Counted from the stretch's first letter, positions 1 to 8,388 are shown. The stretch is 10,047 bases of DNA from JAEUJT01 sp044225205 (GCA_044225205.1 JBGAIY010000285.1:1-10047), one strand, 5' to 3'. Translations and numbers: made by a program. Notes: generated by a model not told the origin, from the sequence alone.

Positions 1-11
1 CAGAGCTTCGC

Positions 12-440
12 TCAGGCGAACTTGGGGGGAGTGGGGGTACCGTACAGCGCCCGAAATTGGAGCAGCCGGGCGTAACCCGGGTCGGTCTCGGCGAGCCGAT
101 GGTCGTGCTCGAGGGCGCCCGCTTCGTTCCACCGCTTTTCCCACAGGGCGATGCCGTATTCGTATTCACCGTCTTCGGCGAGTTGACCGTTGCGGTGCCA
201 CTCGCGAGCCCGCCCGTGGAGCGCGTCTTGGAACCACGTCGACTCGACCATGGGTTGGCCGGGCGCGTACCATTCTCGGCACGCGCCCCAACGCAGGCCG
301 CTCCGGTATTCGATGCTCGACTTGTCGAAGTCTTGCGCCTTCGACAAGGTGTAGGCGACACCGGTGAACGGCTCGCCCTCGAAGAGGTGAAGGCCACGTT
401 GTTCGTCGAAGTCGAGGGCCTTCGCCAAAACCCGAATCAT
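12..440 (-). CDS. YwqK/MORN_2-repeat-like small protein
   Basis: This is a 142-aa soluble protein with no signal peptide or membrane segment. From about residue 45 to 115 it carries imperfect repeats of the type aromatic-x-x-G-x-x-x-G-x-x-x-x-W/Y, for example RSGLRWGACREWY, ALHGRAREWHRNGQL and YEYGIALWEKRWNEAGAL. These resemble the MORN_2 repeats of the YwqK family, in which such proteins are named as antitoxin or immunity partners of polymorphic toxins; many bacterial members have no proven role. I chose the ATG at 440 (MIRVLAKALD) rather than an upstream in-frame start at 506, because the latter would overlap the lipoprotein gene, whose stop is at 457-459. With ATG 440 the gap is 16 bases, which suggests co-transcription. 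No strong ribosome binding site is visible. No toxin gene is visible beside it, so an antitoxin role is not supported here. The reading frame is solid; the family call is moderate. Confidence 0.72.
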   Translation of the reverse strand: MIRVLAKALDFDEQRGLHLFEGEPFTGVAYTLSKAQDFDKSSIEYRSGLRWGACREWYAPGQPMVESTWFQDALHGRAREWHRNGQLAEDGEYEYGIALWEKRWNEAGALEHDHRLAETDPGYARLLQFRALYGTPTPPKFA

Positions 441-456
441 CTTGGGGCCGAGCCGG

Positions 457-2268
457 TCAGCGTTGCACGGCGATGCCGGTGGTGAGGTTCTGGGTGCCGG
501 CCCCAAAGTCGTGAACGGTGCGCACCGACTGCGCCTCGCCCGTCGAAGCCAGGGTGAACGCCATCAACTTCTCGACCGCCGAGACGAAGACCACACCGAC
601 CGACGTGCCTCGCTCGACCAAGTCCATTTCGGAGGCGAGGGGGATGCCGGTGACAATGGGCCTGACGGTGAGGCTGCTGCCCACCGTACCGGTGGTGACG
701 CCGTTGGCGCTCACTTGAGAAACGACGAAGCGCTCGCTGCTCGAGGTCGACCGAGGGTCGAAGACGAGGTCGTAGGGCGACGCGACGGTGTCGTTTTCGA
801 GCGGAGTGCCGAAGCCCACTGCGAAGACGGGCACCATGAAGAGCTGGTCTCCGAACAGGTCGCTGCTGAGCCCAACCACCGTGCCGTCGGCCGAAAGCGC
901 GAGACCATTGGTGACCCCGAAGTCGAAGTCGAGCGGCGGGTGTACGCCGCCGTCACGTTCGACGAGCAACAACTGCCCCACGCTCGCTGACGGGCCCGAC
1001 CCCACGACGATCACCATTCGGTCATTCGCGCGGTCGACGTCGAAGCGCAGCGGTGGCCGACTCAAGGTCACGACCGTCGACGGAGCGCCGAGCGTCAGTT
1101 GATCTTCGCTCACCGACAACGCTTCGAGGGTCGGTTGACGGCCGTTGTCGAGGCCGGTCAAGACGAACAACGAGCGGCCGTCGCGGCTCCAATGCAGGTC
1201 GACCGGAGCCCCCGGCAACGCCCTCGCGGTGATGACCGCCGCCTTGGTCTGGTCGGCGTCGAGCGGCGTGGTGACCAAGGTGACGCTGCCCGACCCCAGT
1301 ACCGCCACCGAGCGACCGTGCGGAGCGGCGCGCACCTTCTGCACCGCGGCCACCGTGACCAACCGTTTCACACCTCCGTCACTCGCGGTGCTCGACCAAT
1401 TGACGACCGAAACGTCGGTGCCCTCGTTCACCGCGCTGCCGCTCCCGTTGTCGACCAAACCGTGCGCGACGGTGACGAGGCGACTGGGGTTGACACCGTT
1501 TCGCACGTCGAGCTGGGCCGCGGCTTCGCGGGTACCGCTGCCGGCGAACGTACCCACCAACTTCAGCGCTACCGTCGAATCGGTCGAAATGTCGGCGAAC
1601 GAATTCCACACGACCACGACCTCGGTTTGACCGGCCTCGAGCGACATCACCTGCGCGGCGACGAAGCCGGCACCTTTGTCGACCTGCAGCGAATACCCAG
1701 TGAAATCATTGGTCGTGGTGAATCGGAGTTCGATTGGCCCGCGACGCGGGCCGCTGGGCGCCACCCAAGTCAGCACGTGCGACTGACCAGCGTCGGCGGC
1801 GGTGCCGGCGTCATTCGCCGTACCCGCGTCATTCACCGGAGTACCCGCGTCATTCACCGGAGTGCCCGCGTCATTGGCCGCACCCGCGTCATTGGCCGCA
1901 CCCGCGTCATTGCCCGCACCCGCGTCATTGCCCGCACCCGCGTCATTGCCCGCACCCGCGTCATGGGCCGCACCCGCGTCATTGCCCGCACCCGCGTCAT
2001 GGGCCGTACCCGCGTCACGACCGCTGCCCGCGTCTGACAAGGCACCGGAGTCGGCGGGTGGTCCAGCGTCACTGTCGGTGACCGAGCCCGAATCACCAGG
2101 CCCGGCGTCGCCTCGGCCCGCGTCTTTCGAGGTCGAACCACCCCCACCGCCGAAGCCGCCACCGGTACCGCCGCCGAAGCCAAAGGTGCCAGCGTCGACC
2201 ACTTCGGCTCCACCACATGCGGTGACCGTCAGCCCCGCGACGACAACGACGAATGACCAAAAGCGCAT
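457..2268 (-). CDS. DAG-repeat lipoprotein with beta-propeller-like C-terminus
   Basis: This is a 603-aa predicted lipoprotein. The start is the ATG at 2268 (MRFWSFVVVVAGLTVTAC), which gives a compact type II signal peptide with lipobox VTAC and lipidated Cys18; an upstream in-frame start at 2379 would bury this signal and overlap the preceding gene. Residues 28-46 are Gly-rich. Residues about 49-161 are a low-complexity Asp-Ala-Gly stalk. Residues about 163-265 look like a beta-sandwich domain (LTWVAPSGPRRGPIELRF). The remainder has repeated beta-strand segments such as APHGRSVAVLGSG, LHWSRDGRSLFVL and LALSADGTVVGLSS, which resemble PD40/YVTN-type propeller blades. DAG-rich lipoproteins of this design are common in myxobacteria and are usually of unknown function. 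The protein is probably tethered to the envelope, with the stalk projecting the C-terminal domain. It lies 55 bases after the calpain-like gene and 16 bases before the YwqK-like gene. The lipoprotein call is strong; the propeller fold is inferred. Confidence 0.85.
   Translation of the reverse strand: MRFWSFVVVVAGLTVTACGGAEVVDAGTFGFGGGTGGGFGGGGGSTSKDAGRGDAGPGDSGSVTDSDAGPPADSGALSDAGSGRDAGTAHDAGAGNDAGAAHDAGAGNDAGAGNDAGAGNDAGAANDAGAANDAGTPVNDAGTPVNDAGTANDAGTAADAGQSHVLTWVAPSGPRRGPIELRFTTTNDFTGYSLQVDKGAGFVAAQVMSLEAGQTEVVVVWNSFADISTDSTVALKLVGTFAGSGTREAAAQLDVRNGVNPSRLVTVAHGLVDNGSGSAVNEGTDVSVVNWSSTASDGGVKRLVTVAAVQKVRAAPHGRSVAVLGSGSVTLVTTPLDADQTKAAVITARALPGAPVDLHWSRDGRSLFVLTGLDNGRQPTLEALSVSEDQLTLGAPSTVVTLSRPPLRFDVDRANDRMVIVVGSGPSASVGQLLLVERDGGVHPPLDFDFGVTNGLALSADGTVVGLSSDLFGDQLFMVPVFAVGFGTPLENDTVASPYDLVFDPRSTSSSERFVVSQVSANGVTTGTVGSSLTVRPIVTGIPLASEMDLVERGTSVGVVFVSAVEKLMAFTLASTGEAQSVRTVHDFGAGTQNLTTGIAVQR
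1786..2034 (-). repeat. 18-bp coding tandem repeat (DAG stalk)
   Basis: This is a minisatellite-like array inside the lipoprotein gene. The core unit is 18 bases encoding NDAGAG. It has near-identical consecutive copies (plus-strand unit gtcattgcccgcacccgc, three in a row near 1909-1964) and variants NDAGAA, HDAGAG/HDAGAA and two 21-base NDAGTPV units. The array covers protein residues about 79-161. The preceding DAG/DSG residues (about 49-78) are a more degenerate extension. All length changes are multiples of three, so copy-number changes by slippage would keep the frame and alter only stalk length. Confidence 0.9.
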
Positions 2269-2323
2269 CGCGCGGCCATACTGGCTTTTGAGCGGGTTGG
2301 GAAACGTGACGCTGCGAATTCGC

Positions 2324-3333
2324 TCAGCGCTCAGGGCGCGTGATGAACGCGAAGGGGAAACCGGCCTTGAATTCGTCAATCGTGAACGTCATTTTGCCGT
2401 GGCGGTTGAGCTTGAGGATGCCGCGAGGCGTCGAAACCCGAGTCGCGACCGACGGCATCGGGTCGGCCAATTCGACGAACTTCTGGCCCTCCGATTCGAA
2501 GACCCGGGAGACGAACCAGACGTGCAGTGCATCGAGCCCCTCGAGCTTGAGGCCTTTGGGTCTGAGCAGTTCGGGCATCGTGGCGACGGTCACCACGTGC
2601 CGGGCGTCGAGCGCGGCTTTGAGCCGCTCGAACGTCGACTGGGCCGAAGCCAATGAAACCCAGCGCACGGAACTCTCCTGCCCCGTCAGCGCGAACACGA
2701 AGTCGTCGGGTGAACCACCGCTGCCGATGGCCCCGTACCCGCCCTTGAACTTCGCGTAGGCCTTTTCGACGATCGCCGGCCACAGCTCGCCCTCGGGGGC
2801 CTTGGCGTAGCGCAGTCGCCCGTCGTAATCGGTCGGCATCGTTCCGTCGACGCGCATGACGACCGTCTGCACGCCGTACGTCGGCAGCTTTTCGTAGAAG
2901 CGAACACTGTACGTGCCATCGCCATGGTCGGTGATGGCGTCGGAGATCGCTTTGGGNNNGCAAACCCAGCCAACGCCGCGAGCACGAAACAGTCACCCAA
3001 TTTGCCCTGCGATACGTCGGCCGCCGAAATGCCGTCGACGTAGAGTTGCCCGTTCGGCACTTCACGAAAGGTGACACCCCAGTTGTCGGCGGGTTCAAAC
3101 GTCACGAGGCTGGCGAGCGTCGGGTTGTTGATGGCCGCGACGCCCAACCCCAGTTCGAGCGCCCGACGAGCCGCCGGTTCGAAACGGTCGGGCTGGGTCT
3201 TGAGCAACTGGCTGAGCGTCTCGCGGTCGGCGGCTGGCAACCCGCTCACCTTGCCCAACGAATCGACGTCGCTCTTGGTGATGTTCTCGCGCGACCCGGG
3301 CGTGAAGCGTGGGCCAATGGTGCTCGGTGCCAT
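2324..3333 (-). CDS. Calpain-like (C2 family) cysteine protease, interrupted by assembly gap
   Basis: The upstream part (3333 to the gap) contains the calpain active-site signature QGKLGDCF, with the nucleophile Cys115 at codon 2989-2991. The downstream part continues the family pattern: PKAISDAITDHGDGTY, SVRFYEK, then ELWPAIVEKAYAKFKGGY and a His in LHVWFV (codon 2522-2524). Calpains use Cys-His-Asn; here the position expected for Asn, normally in NPW, reads ADPMP, with Asp at codon 2462-2464. Upstream and downstream halves are in different frames across the NNN at 2957-2959. Each half is well conserved up to the gap, so the break is most likely an unsized assembly gap, not a real mutation. 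The start is ATG 3333 with a weak GAGAA element upstream; GTG 3363 is an alternative. About 100 residues precede the catalytic Cys, and there is no signal peptide. It sits 34 bases after the glycosyltransferase stop. Its substrate is unknown, and it could be an inactive homologue. Confidence 0.8.
2957..2959. other. Assembly gap (NNN) with frame change
   Basis: Three ambiguous bases sit just after the calpain active-site segment. The minus-strand frame to the right (through AALAGFA) and the frame to the left (from PKAISDAI) differ by one, so the true gap length is not three. Compared with the usual spacing in calpains, only a handful of residues seem to be missing. Confidence 0.95.
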
Positions 3334-3367
3334 GCCCGGTTCTCGTACCGCGCTGTCGGTCACCGCG

Positions 3368-4846
3368 TCAATCGGCCGCCAGCTCGAACACGTGAAACGG
3401 CGGGTCAAACCCGCCGACTTCGTGAAAACGCCAGCGCCCGCGCAGCGTGCGGTTCACGAACTGGTTCGTCGAAGCGAGCGCCCCCCCGTCGAAGAGCACC
3501 AGGTAGCGCACATCGTTGTCGTGCAGCCGCTGCTCGAACGACGGCGCACGCGCCCGGGCGACCCGCTCGAACGCGAACCCCGAGGCAAACGTGAGTTGAA
3601 TGTCGTCGTACCCGCGCGGGTCGACGGCGACGACGAGACCCGCCCCACCCCCGGCCCGGGCCGAAAGCCAGCGGGCCACCTTCGTGAGCTGCGGAGCATT
3701 CGTGGTCACCGGTGCAATGGCGCGGAGCGTGTTCTGCCACGCGCCGTCGGTTCGGTAGGTGAACCAACCCAACCACACCGGCCACGCCACGAGCATCGCC
3801 AAGGTCAACGCGGTGACCGCCTCGCGCACCCGGGCCCAACGCAACCGTTCAGCGATGGCGACGAAGCCGGGTTGAACGAACGGCAGCAAGAAGGCGACTT
3901 CTTTCGCGGTGAAGCGGGCCAGGGGCACAAAGCTCGCCAAGAAGAACGACCGAACGCCGTACATGGCCACCGGCAACACGATCAGCACGATGAGCCACCG
4001 GCTGCTCGGCGTCTGGCGCCAAGCCCGCACCCCGCCGACCGCGGCCGCCACGGCGACCAACGGGGTCAGCGTCATGACGGCGGTACCAGGCCAGAACGCG
4101 AGCGTCGCCCAGCGGTACCACGGCCCCCACATGGCCGCTTCAGACGGGTACCACGTGCGGTGAAACGCATCGATGTACGAGAACGGGTACAGCGGCGCGC
4201 CGCGGTCGACCCAGTTGCCGAACGCCCACGCGGCGCAGAACGCCACCGACGCCACGCCGAACAGCAGCGCCGGGCGCAGCGACCGCGCGTACCACCACAC
4301 CGCGGCGGCCATGAGTGGCACGAGCAACCACGAGTCGTACCGGGTGGCGCACGCGAGGTTCATCATCAGCGCCGACGCGAGCAACCAGACGCGTTCTCGC
4401 CACACCAACCACCGCTGAAGCCAACAGCACGCGGTGAAGACCAAGAGCAAGTTGAGCGCCTCGCCCGACGCGGTGGTCGAGAACTGAATGTGCAAGCCCC
4501 AGAACGCAAACGCCAAGGCGGTGAACTTCGTCGCCCGGTCTCCGAAGAGCTGCGCGGTCAACTCGAGCAACGGCCACGTGGTCAGCACGCCGGCGACCAG
4601 GCTCACCAAGCGCCCCGAGTCAGCCAAAGGCATGGGCAACAGGCTCGCCAAGCCGAGCACATAAATGTGCAGCGGGCCGAACTGCACCGCTCCCTGGTCG
4701 AACGAACCAATGACGTGGGGCGCCTTCGCCCACGCGGCGCCGAGCCAGGTGCGAACAGCAGAGTCTCCGTGAATGTTTTCGGTGAAGAAGAACGCCACCA
4801 CCCGGGGCACGGCCACCACCACGAACCACGGCCACCACCGTTTCAT
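3368..4846 (-). CDS. GT-C membrane glycosyltransferase (PMT_2/ArnT-like)
   Basis: This is a 492-aa polytopic inner-membrane protein. A first membrane helix (residues 4-21) is followed by a periplasmic loop with ENIHGDSAVR, in which Asp28 fits the catalytic acidic residue in the first loop of GT-C enzymes. FGPLHIYVLG (56-65) corresponds to the PMT_2 motif where the second helix begins, and ATRYDSWLLVPL (167-178) resembles the TRYE segment of the family. About ten hydrophobic segments follow up to about residue 370. A soluble C-terminal domain (about 385-492, with RYLVLFDGG) ends the protein. Family members transfer a sugar from a polyprenyl-phosphate carrier to lipid, glycan or protein on the periplasmic side; the acceptor here is unknown. 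Its ATG shares ATGA with the kinase stop (4843-4846), so translation is probably coupled. The association of a kinase with a glycosyltransferase suggests coordinated expression rather than direct phosphorylation, which is unproven. Confidence 0.85.
   Translation of the reverse strand: MKRWWPWFVVVAVPRVVAFFFTENIHGDSAVRTWLGAAWAKAPHVIGSFDQGAVQFGPLHIYVLGLASLLPMPLADSGRLVSLVAGVLTTWPLLELTAQLFGDRATKFTALAFAFWGLHIQFSTTASGEALNLLLVFTACCWLQRWLVWRERVWLLASALMMNLACATRYDSWLLVPLMAAAVWWYARSLRPALLFGVASVAFCAAWAFGNWVDRGAPLYPFSYIDAFHRTWYPSEAAMWGPWYRWATLAFWPGTAVMTLTPLVAVAAAVGGVRAWRQTPSSRWLIVLIVLPVAMYGVRSFFLASFVPLARFTAKEVAFLLPFVQPGFVAIAERLRWARVREAVTALTLAMLVAWPVWLGWFTYRTDGAWQNTLRAIAPVTTNAPQLTKVARWLSARAGGGAGLVVAVDPRGYDDIQLTFASGFAFERVARARAPSFEQRLHDNDVRYLVLFDGGALASTNQFVNRTLRGRWRFHEVGGFDPPFHVFELAAD
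4843..4846 (-). other. ATGA stop-start overlap
   Basis: On the minus strand the kinase TGA (4845-4843) and the glycosyltransferase ATG (4846-4844) share the four bases ATGA. Such overlaps typically indicate translational coupling and a shared transcript. Confidence 0.9.
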
Positions 4847-7800
4847 GACGCGGCCTTGAATTTCGCCAGCGCCGCCTTGAGCCCGCGCAGCGCCGCCCGC
4901 ACCACGTCAGAACGGGCCGACGGAGACAGCGTGCCCTGGGCGCGTTCGGCGTGCTCGATTCGCCGGTCGACGCGCGCGAGCAACGAAGCGGCCAGGTTCT
5001 TCGACTGGGCATGCATGGCCTCGCCGAGCTCGACCTGGCCGCGGTACACGTCGAGCGCGTCGAGCGACGCGGCGTCTCCGACCTCGGTCAACTGCTTGGT
5101 CGCTTCGAGCAGCGCCTCTTCGGCGCGAACCGGTTTGCCCTTGAGCGCCCAGACGGCGGCGAGGCCGGCGCGGGCGAGCCCTTCGTGACGGGTCGCGTGC
5201 ACCTCGTTCAACACCACCAGCGCTTCTTGGTACGCGGCCCGCGCCTCGTCGAGCGCGAGCACCTCGTGGTGCAGCGACGCCACCGAAAACAACGCGATGC
5301 CTTCGGTGCGCCGGGCGCCCACCTCTCGCACGATGTGCAACGCGCGCTCGTAGTGCGTCATGGCTTGGCGGGGCCGCTTCAGGTCTCGCTGCAGGTCGCC
5401 CAGGTTGATGTGCGAAATGCCTTCTGAGCGGCGGTTGCCGAGCTCGCGGTGAATGGCCAGGGCGGCGACGTAGTTCGCCTTCGCCTGTTCGAGCAGCCCG
5501 AGCGACTGTTGTTGCACGCCCAAGTTGGTGAGCGTGATGCCCTGGTAGCGGCGGTCGCCCACCTCGCGGTGAATCGCGAAGGCCTCGTTCGACGCCGCAA
5601 TGGCTTCGGTCTCTTGACCCAGGTCGTGCAGCAAGAACGCCAGAAACGACTGGGCGCGCCCTTCCATCAACCGGTCTTTGGTCGCTCGCAACAAGGTCAG
5701 GGCGCGCGTCAAGTGGGCCCGGGCCTCGCTGCGTTGGCCCTGCACCCGTTCGATGAGGCCCGCGTAGGCGAGCGCGCGGCCTTCGAGCGCCTCGTCTTTC
5801 AGTGCTTGCGCCAACTCGAGCATGGTGTGCAGGTCGGCGAGCGCGTCGGCGCTTCGGCCGCGGGCTTGGCGGGCGCGGGCCCGGGCGTCGAGGGCGAGGG
5901 CTTGCCGCCGCTGGTCAGCGCCCGCCGCGTGCAAGGCCGATTCGATCATCGTCAGGTGGCTGGCGAAGGGGCCCCGTATGCTCAACAGCGGGTCGAGCGC
6001 GAGCACGACTTGCAACAGCCGCTCACCCGATTCGTTGCGGTCGACCGACCGCTGAAAGACGGCGAAGAGGTTGTCGCGCTCGACGTCGAGTGCGTTGAGT
6101 TTGGCGAGGCTGCTGTCGGCGTTCACCGCCAACTTGGTGCCGAGCGTCACGTAGTATTTCGCGTGGCGCTCGAGCGCGGGTTCTTGTTCGGCGCGGCCGA
6201 GCAACTTCTCTTTCGCGTATTCGCGCAAGGTCTCGTACAGGCCGAAGCGCGGCACTCCTTCGTCGCCGTTCGCGAAGTAGGCCCGCACGAGCGACTTCGC
6301 CCGCAACGCCATGAGCGCCTCGAGCGGCGACGGGGCCTCGGGCAGGTGGGCGACGCTCACGACCGCGTTGAGCGCTTCGATGCTGAAGCCCCCGCGAAAG
6401 ACCGACAACTGCGCGAGCGCCGACGCCTCGGCCTCGGTCAGCATGTTCCACGACCAGTCGATGGCGCCGCGCATGGTCGCCTGGCGCGACGAACTGGCCC
6501 GCTTGTCGATGAGCAACTCGAACCGCCGCGGCAACCGCTGCACGAGCTGGGTGGGGCTCAGCACGCTCATGCGGGCGGCGGCGAGTTCGATCGCCAACGG
6601 CAAGCCGTCGAGCTGCTTGACGATTTCGGCGATCGCCGGTTCGTCGGTGTCGGTCGGTTCCCACTGGGGGCGAACGGCGCGGGCGCGCTCGACGAACAGC
6701 TCGACGGCTTCGGCGCTCTGAATGCGCTCGCCGGGCTTGGGCAACCGCAACGGCGGCACTTCGAAAATCATCTCGTTCGGCACGCGCAACACTTCGCGAC
6801 TCGAAATCACGAACCGAATTTTCGGCGCGGCCGTCAGCCACTTCGTGACCGTGTCTTTGGCCAGCCCGACCAATTGTTCGAAATTGTCGAGAATGAGCAG
6901 CGCCTCGCCGCGGGCCACGAGCGAGTGACCGAGCTGTTCGACGGTGTCTCCCGGCGCCAGCTGCACGCCGAGGGCGCGAGCGACCGCGGTCACCAGGCCG
7001 TCGAGGTCGGTCGCTTCGCCGAGTTCACAGAACCACACGCCGCCCCGCCGCCGCCCGTTTTCACCGGTCGCGCTGAAGTGGCTGACGAGCTGTTCGCCGA
7101 ACTGGAGCGACAGCCGGGTCTTGCCCGTGCCCCCGGGGCCCAACAAGGTGATGAGCCGCGACCCGTGTTGAAACAACTGGTGCAGGTCGGCCAGTTCGGC
7201 CACGCGCCCAATGAAGCTCGTGGGCTGCGGGCCGATGTTGGTGGGCAACGCGAGCTGATCAGACAACAACGGTACCGTCTCGTCGTCGCGCGACACCGAA
7301 AACGCGCCTCGGCCCGACGACGTTTCGAACGGCCCCGTCACGGTGGCGTCGGGGTCTTGGCTCACCGCGGCTTCGGCCGAGGCCACTTCGCTGTCGGGCT
7401 CGTCGTCGAAGTCGTTGAAGCCGTCGACGCCGCCCACGTCGTCGAACAGCGAGAGCCAGGCGCCGACGTCGGCCGTCGGCAATTCGGCCGAAAGCGCCGC
7501 GAGCGCTTCTTGAAATTCGAGCGCGGTCTGAAAGCGCTCGTCGGGTTCTTTCGCCAACGCCTTGAGCACCACGTCGTCGAGCGCGGCCGGCACGTCGCGC
7601 CGCAGCGAACGCAACGGGGCCGCCGCGCTCGTGCGAACCAACTTCAGCGTCGCCGCGTCGGTCTTGCCGCGAAACAGAAATTGCCCCGACACCATTTCCC
7701 ACAGCACGATGCCCAGGGCGAAGACGTCGGTGCGCGCGTCGACCGGCTTGCCGCGAGACTGCTCGGGCGCCATGTAGGGGAACTTGCCTTTGAGAATGCC

Positions 7801-8334
7801 CGCGGCCGTGTGCACGCTCTTGTTCGTCGCCTTGGCCACGCCGAAGTCGATGACCTTGGCCTCGCCCCGCTTCGAGAGCAGCACGTTGTGCGGCGACACA
7901 TCGCGGTGAACGATGCCCAAGTTGCGGCCCTGCGCGTCGACCGCCGAGTGCGCGTACGCGAGGCCTTGCGCCACGTCGAGCGCGACCTTGACCGCCACAT
8001 TCACCGGCACCTGCTTTTCTTGTTCGCGGGCTCGGCGAAGCACTTCGCGCAAGTCTTTGCCCTCGACGTGCTCCATGACGATGAACCACGCGCCGTCGGC
8101 CTCGCCGAGTTCGATGATGCGGGCGATGTTCGGGTGGTTGAGCCGCGCCGCGATTCGCGTTTCGTCGAGAAACAGGCGCAAAAAGCGGGGGTTCTCGACC
8201 AAGTGCGGCAACACCCGCTTGATGACCACCGGCGGTTGATCAGGCGACGCTTGCGCCAAGAAGACTTCGCCCATGCCTCCGGCCCCGAGGCGCTTGAGCA
8301 ACGTGTAGCGGCCGATGGTGTTCACCACCGCCAA
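4843..8334 (-). CDS. Ser/Thr kinase - STAND ATPase - TPR fusion regulator
   Basis: This is a 1163-aa multidomain protein. Residues 8-282 are a Hanks-type kinase: glycine loop GAGGMGEV (17-24), Lys39 in VIKR, Glu58 of helix C, catalytic loop HRDVSPHN (143-150, Asp145), DFG 163-165 and APE 189-191. The Lys usual in HRDLKP is replaced by Ser, a variant common in myxobacterial kinases, so activity is likely. An acidic linker (about 295-365) without a membrane helix follows. A STAND-type ATPase then shows Walker A GPGGTGKT (399-406), Walker B LLILDNFEQL (479-488), sensor SSR (511-513) and GLPLAIEL (577-584), then a winged-helix-like region (about 615-710). Residues about 800-1085 are TPRs, with HREVGDRRYQGI, HRELGNRRSEGI and VREVGARRTEGI at 40-residue spacing. 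The architecture resembles AfsR/MalT-like regulators with a kinase in front; it is probably cytoplasmic. The first in-frame start is TTG 8334, just after a TAG; GTG 8328 or 8325 are equally possible. No DNA-binding HTH is seen at the C-terminus. Confidence 0.93.
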   Translation of the reverse strand: MAVVNTIGRYTLLKRLGAGGMGEVFLAQASPDQPPVVIKRVLPHLVENPRFLRLFLDETRIAARLNHPNIARIIELGEADGAWFIVMEHVEGKDLREVLRRAREQEKQVPVNVAVKVALDVAQGLAYAHSAVDAQGRNLGIVHRDVSPHNVLLSKRGEAKVIDFGVAKATNKSVHTAAGILKGKFPYMAPEQSRGKPVDARTDVFALGIVLWEMVSGQFLFRGKTDAATLKLVRTSAAAPLRSLRRDVPAALDDVVLKALAKEPDERFQTALEFQEALAALSAELPTADVGAWLSLFDDVGGVDGFNDFDDEPDSEVASAEAAVSQDPDATVTGPFETSSGRGAFSVSRDDETVPLLSDQLALPTNIGPQPTSFIGRVAELADLHQLFQHGSRLITLLGPGGTGKTRLSLQFGEQLVSHFSATGENGRRRGGVWFCELGEATDLDGLVTAVARALGVQLAPGDTVEQLGHSLVARGEALLILDNFEQLVGLAKDTVTKWLTAAPKIRFVISSREVLRVPNEMIFEVPPLRLPKPGERIQSAEAVELFVERARAVRPQWEPTDTDEPAIAEIVKQLDGLPLAIELAAARMSVLSPTQLVQRLPRRFELLIDKRASSSRQATMRGAIDWSWNMLTEAEASALAQLSVFRGGFSIEALNAVVSVAHLPEAPSPLEALMALRAKSLVRAYFANGDEGVPRFGLYETLREYAKEKLLGRAEQEPALERHAKYYVTLGTKLAVNADSSLAKLNALDVERDNLFAVFQRSVDRNESGERLLQVVLALDPLLSIRGPFASHLTMIESALHAAGADQRRQALALDARARARQARGRSADALADLHTMLELAQALKDEALEGRALAYAGLIERVQGQRSEARAHLTRALTLLRATKDRLMEGRAQSFLAFLLHDLGQETEAIAASNEAFAIHREVGDRRYQGITLTNLGVQQQSLGLLEQAKANYVAALAIHRELGNRRSEGISHINLGDLQRDLKRPRQAMTHYERALHIVREVGARRTEGIALFSVASLHHEVLALDEARAAYQEALVVLNEVHATRHEGLARAGLAAVWALKGKPVRAEEALLEATKQLTEVGDAASLDALDVYRGQVELGEAMHAQSKNLAASLLARVDRRIEHAERAQGTLSPSARSDVVRAALRGLKAALAKFKAAS

Positions 8335-8388
8335 ACGCTACCGCAAATCGCCGAATCGACGGGGTTGTTCGCGCGCCCCCGTTCGGCC

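Noticed and set aside
1786..2034. Possible CRISPR-like array
   Set aside because: Units are 18-21 bases, directly abutting, without spacers, and fully coding.
2269..2323. Terminator or clear promoter between the calpain-like and lipoprotein genes
   Set aside because: No GC-rich hairpin with a T tract is present, and TATGGC upstream of ATG 2268 has no matching -35 that I could defend.
1802..2656. Plus-strand frame with PASLPAP repeats
   Set aside because: This is the complement of the DAG repeat; the minus-strand protein has a clean lipoprotein signal and continues into folded domains on that strand.
3071..5188. A 705-codon plus-strand open frame opposite the glycosyltransferase
   Set aside because: It is dominated by Arg, His, Pro and Gln, and crosses three minus-strand genes with recognisable motifs. 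Shadow frame.
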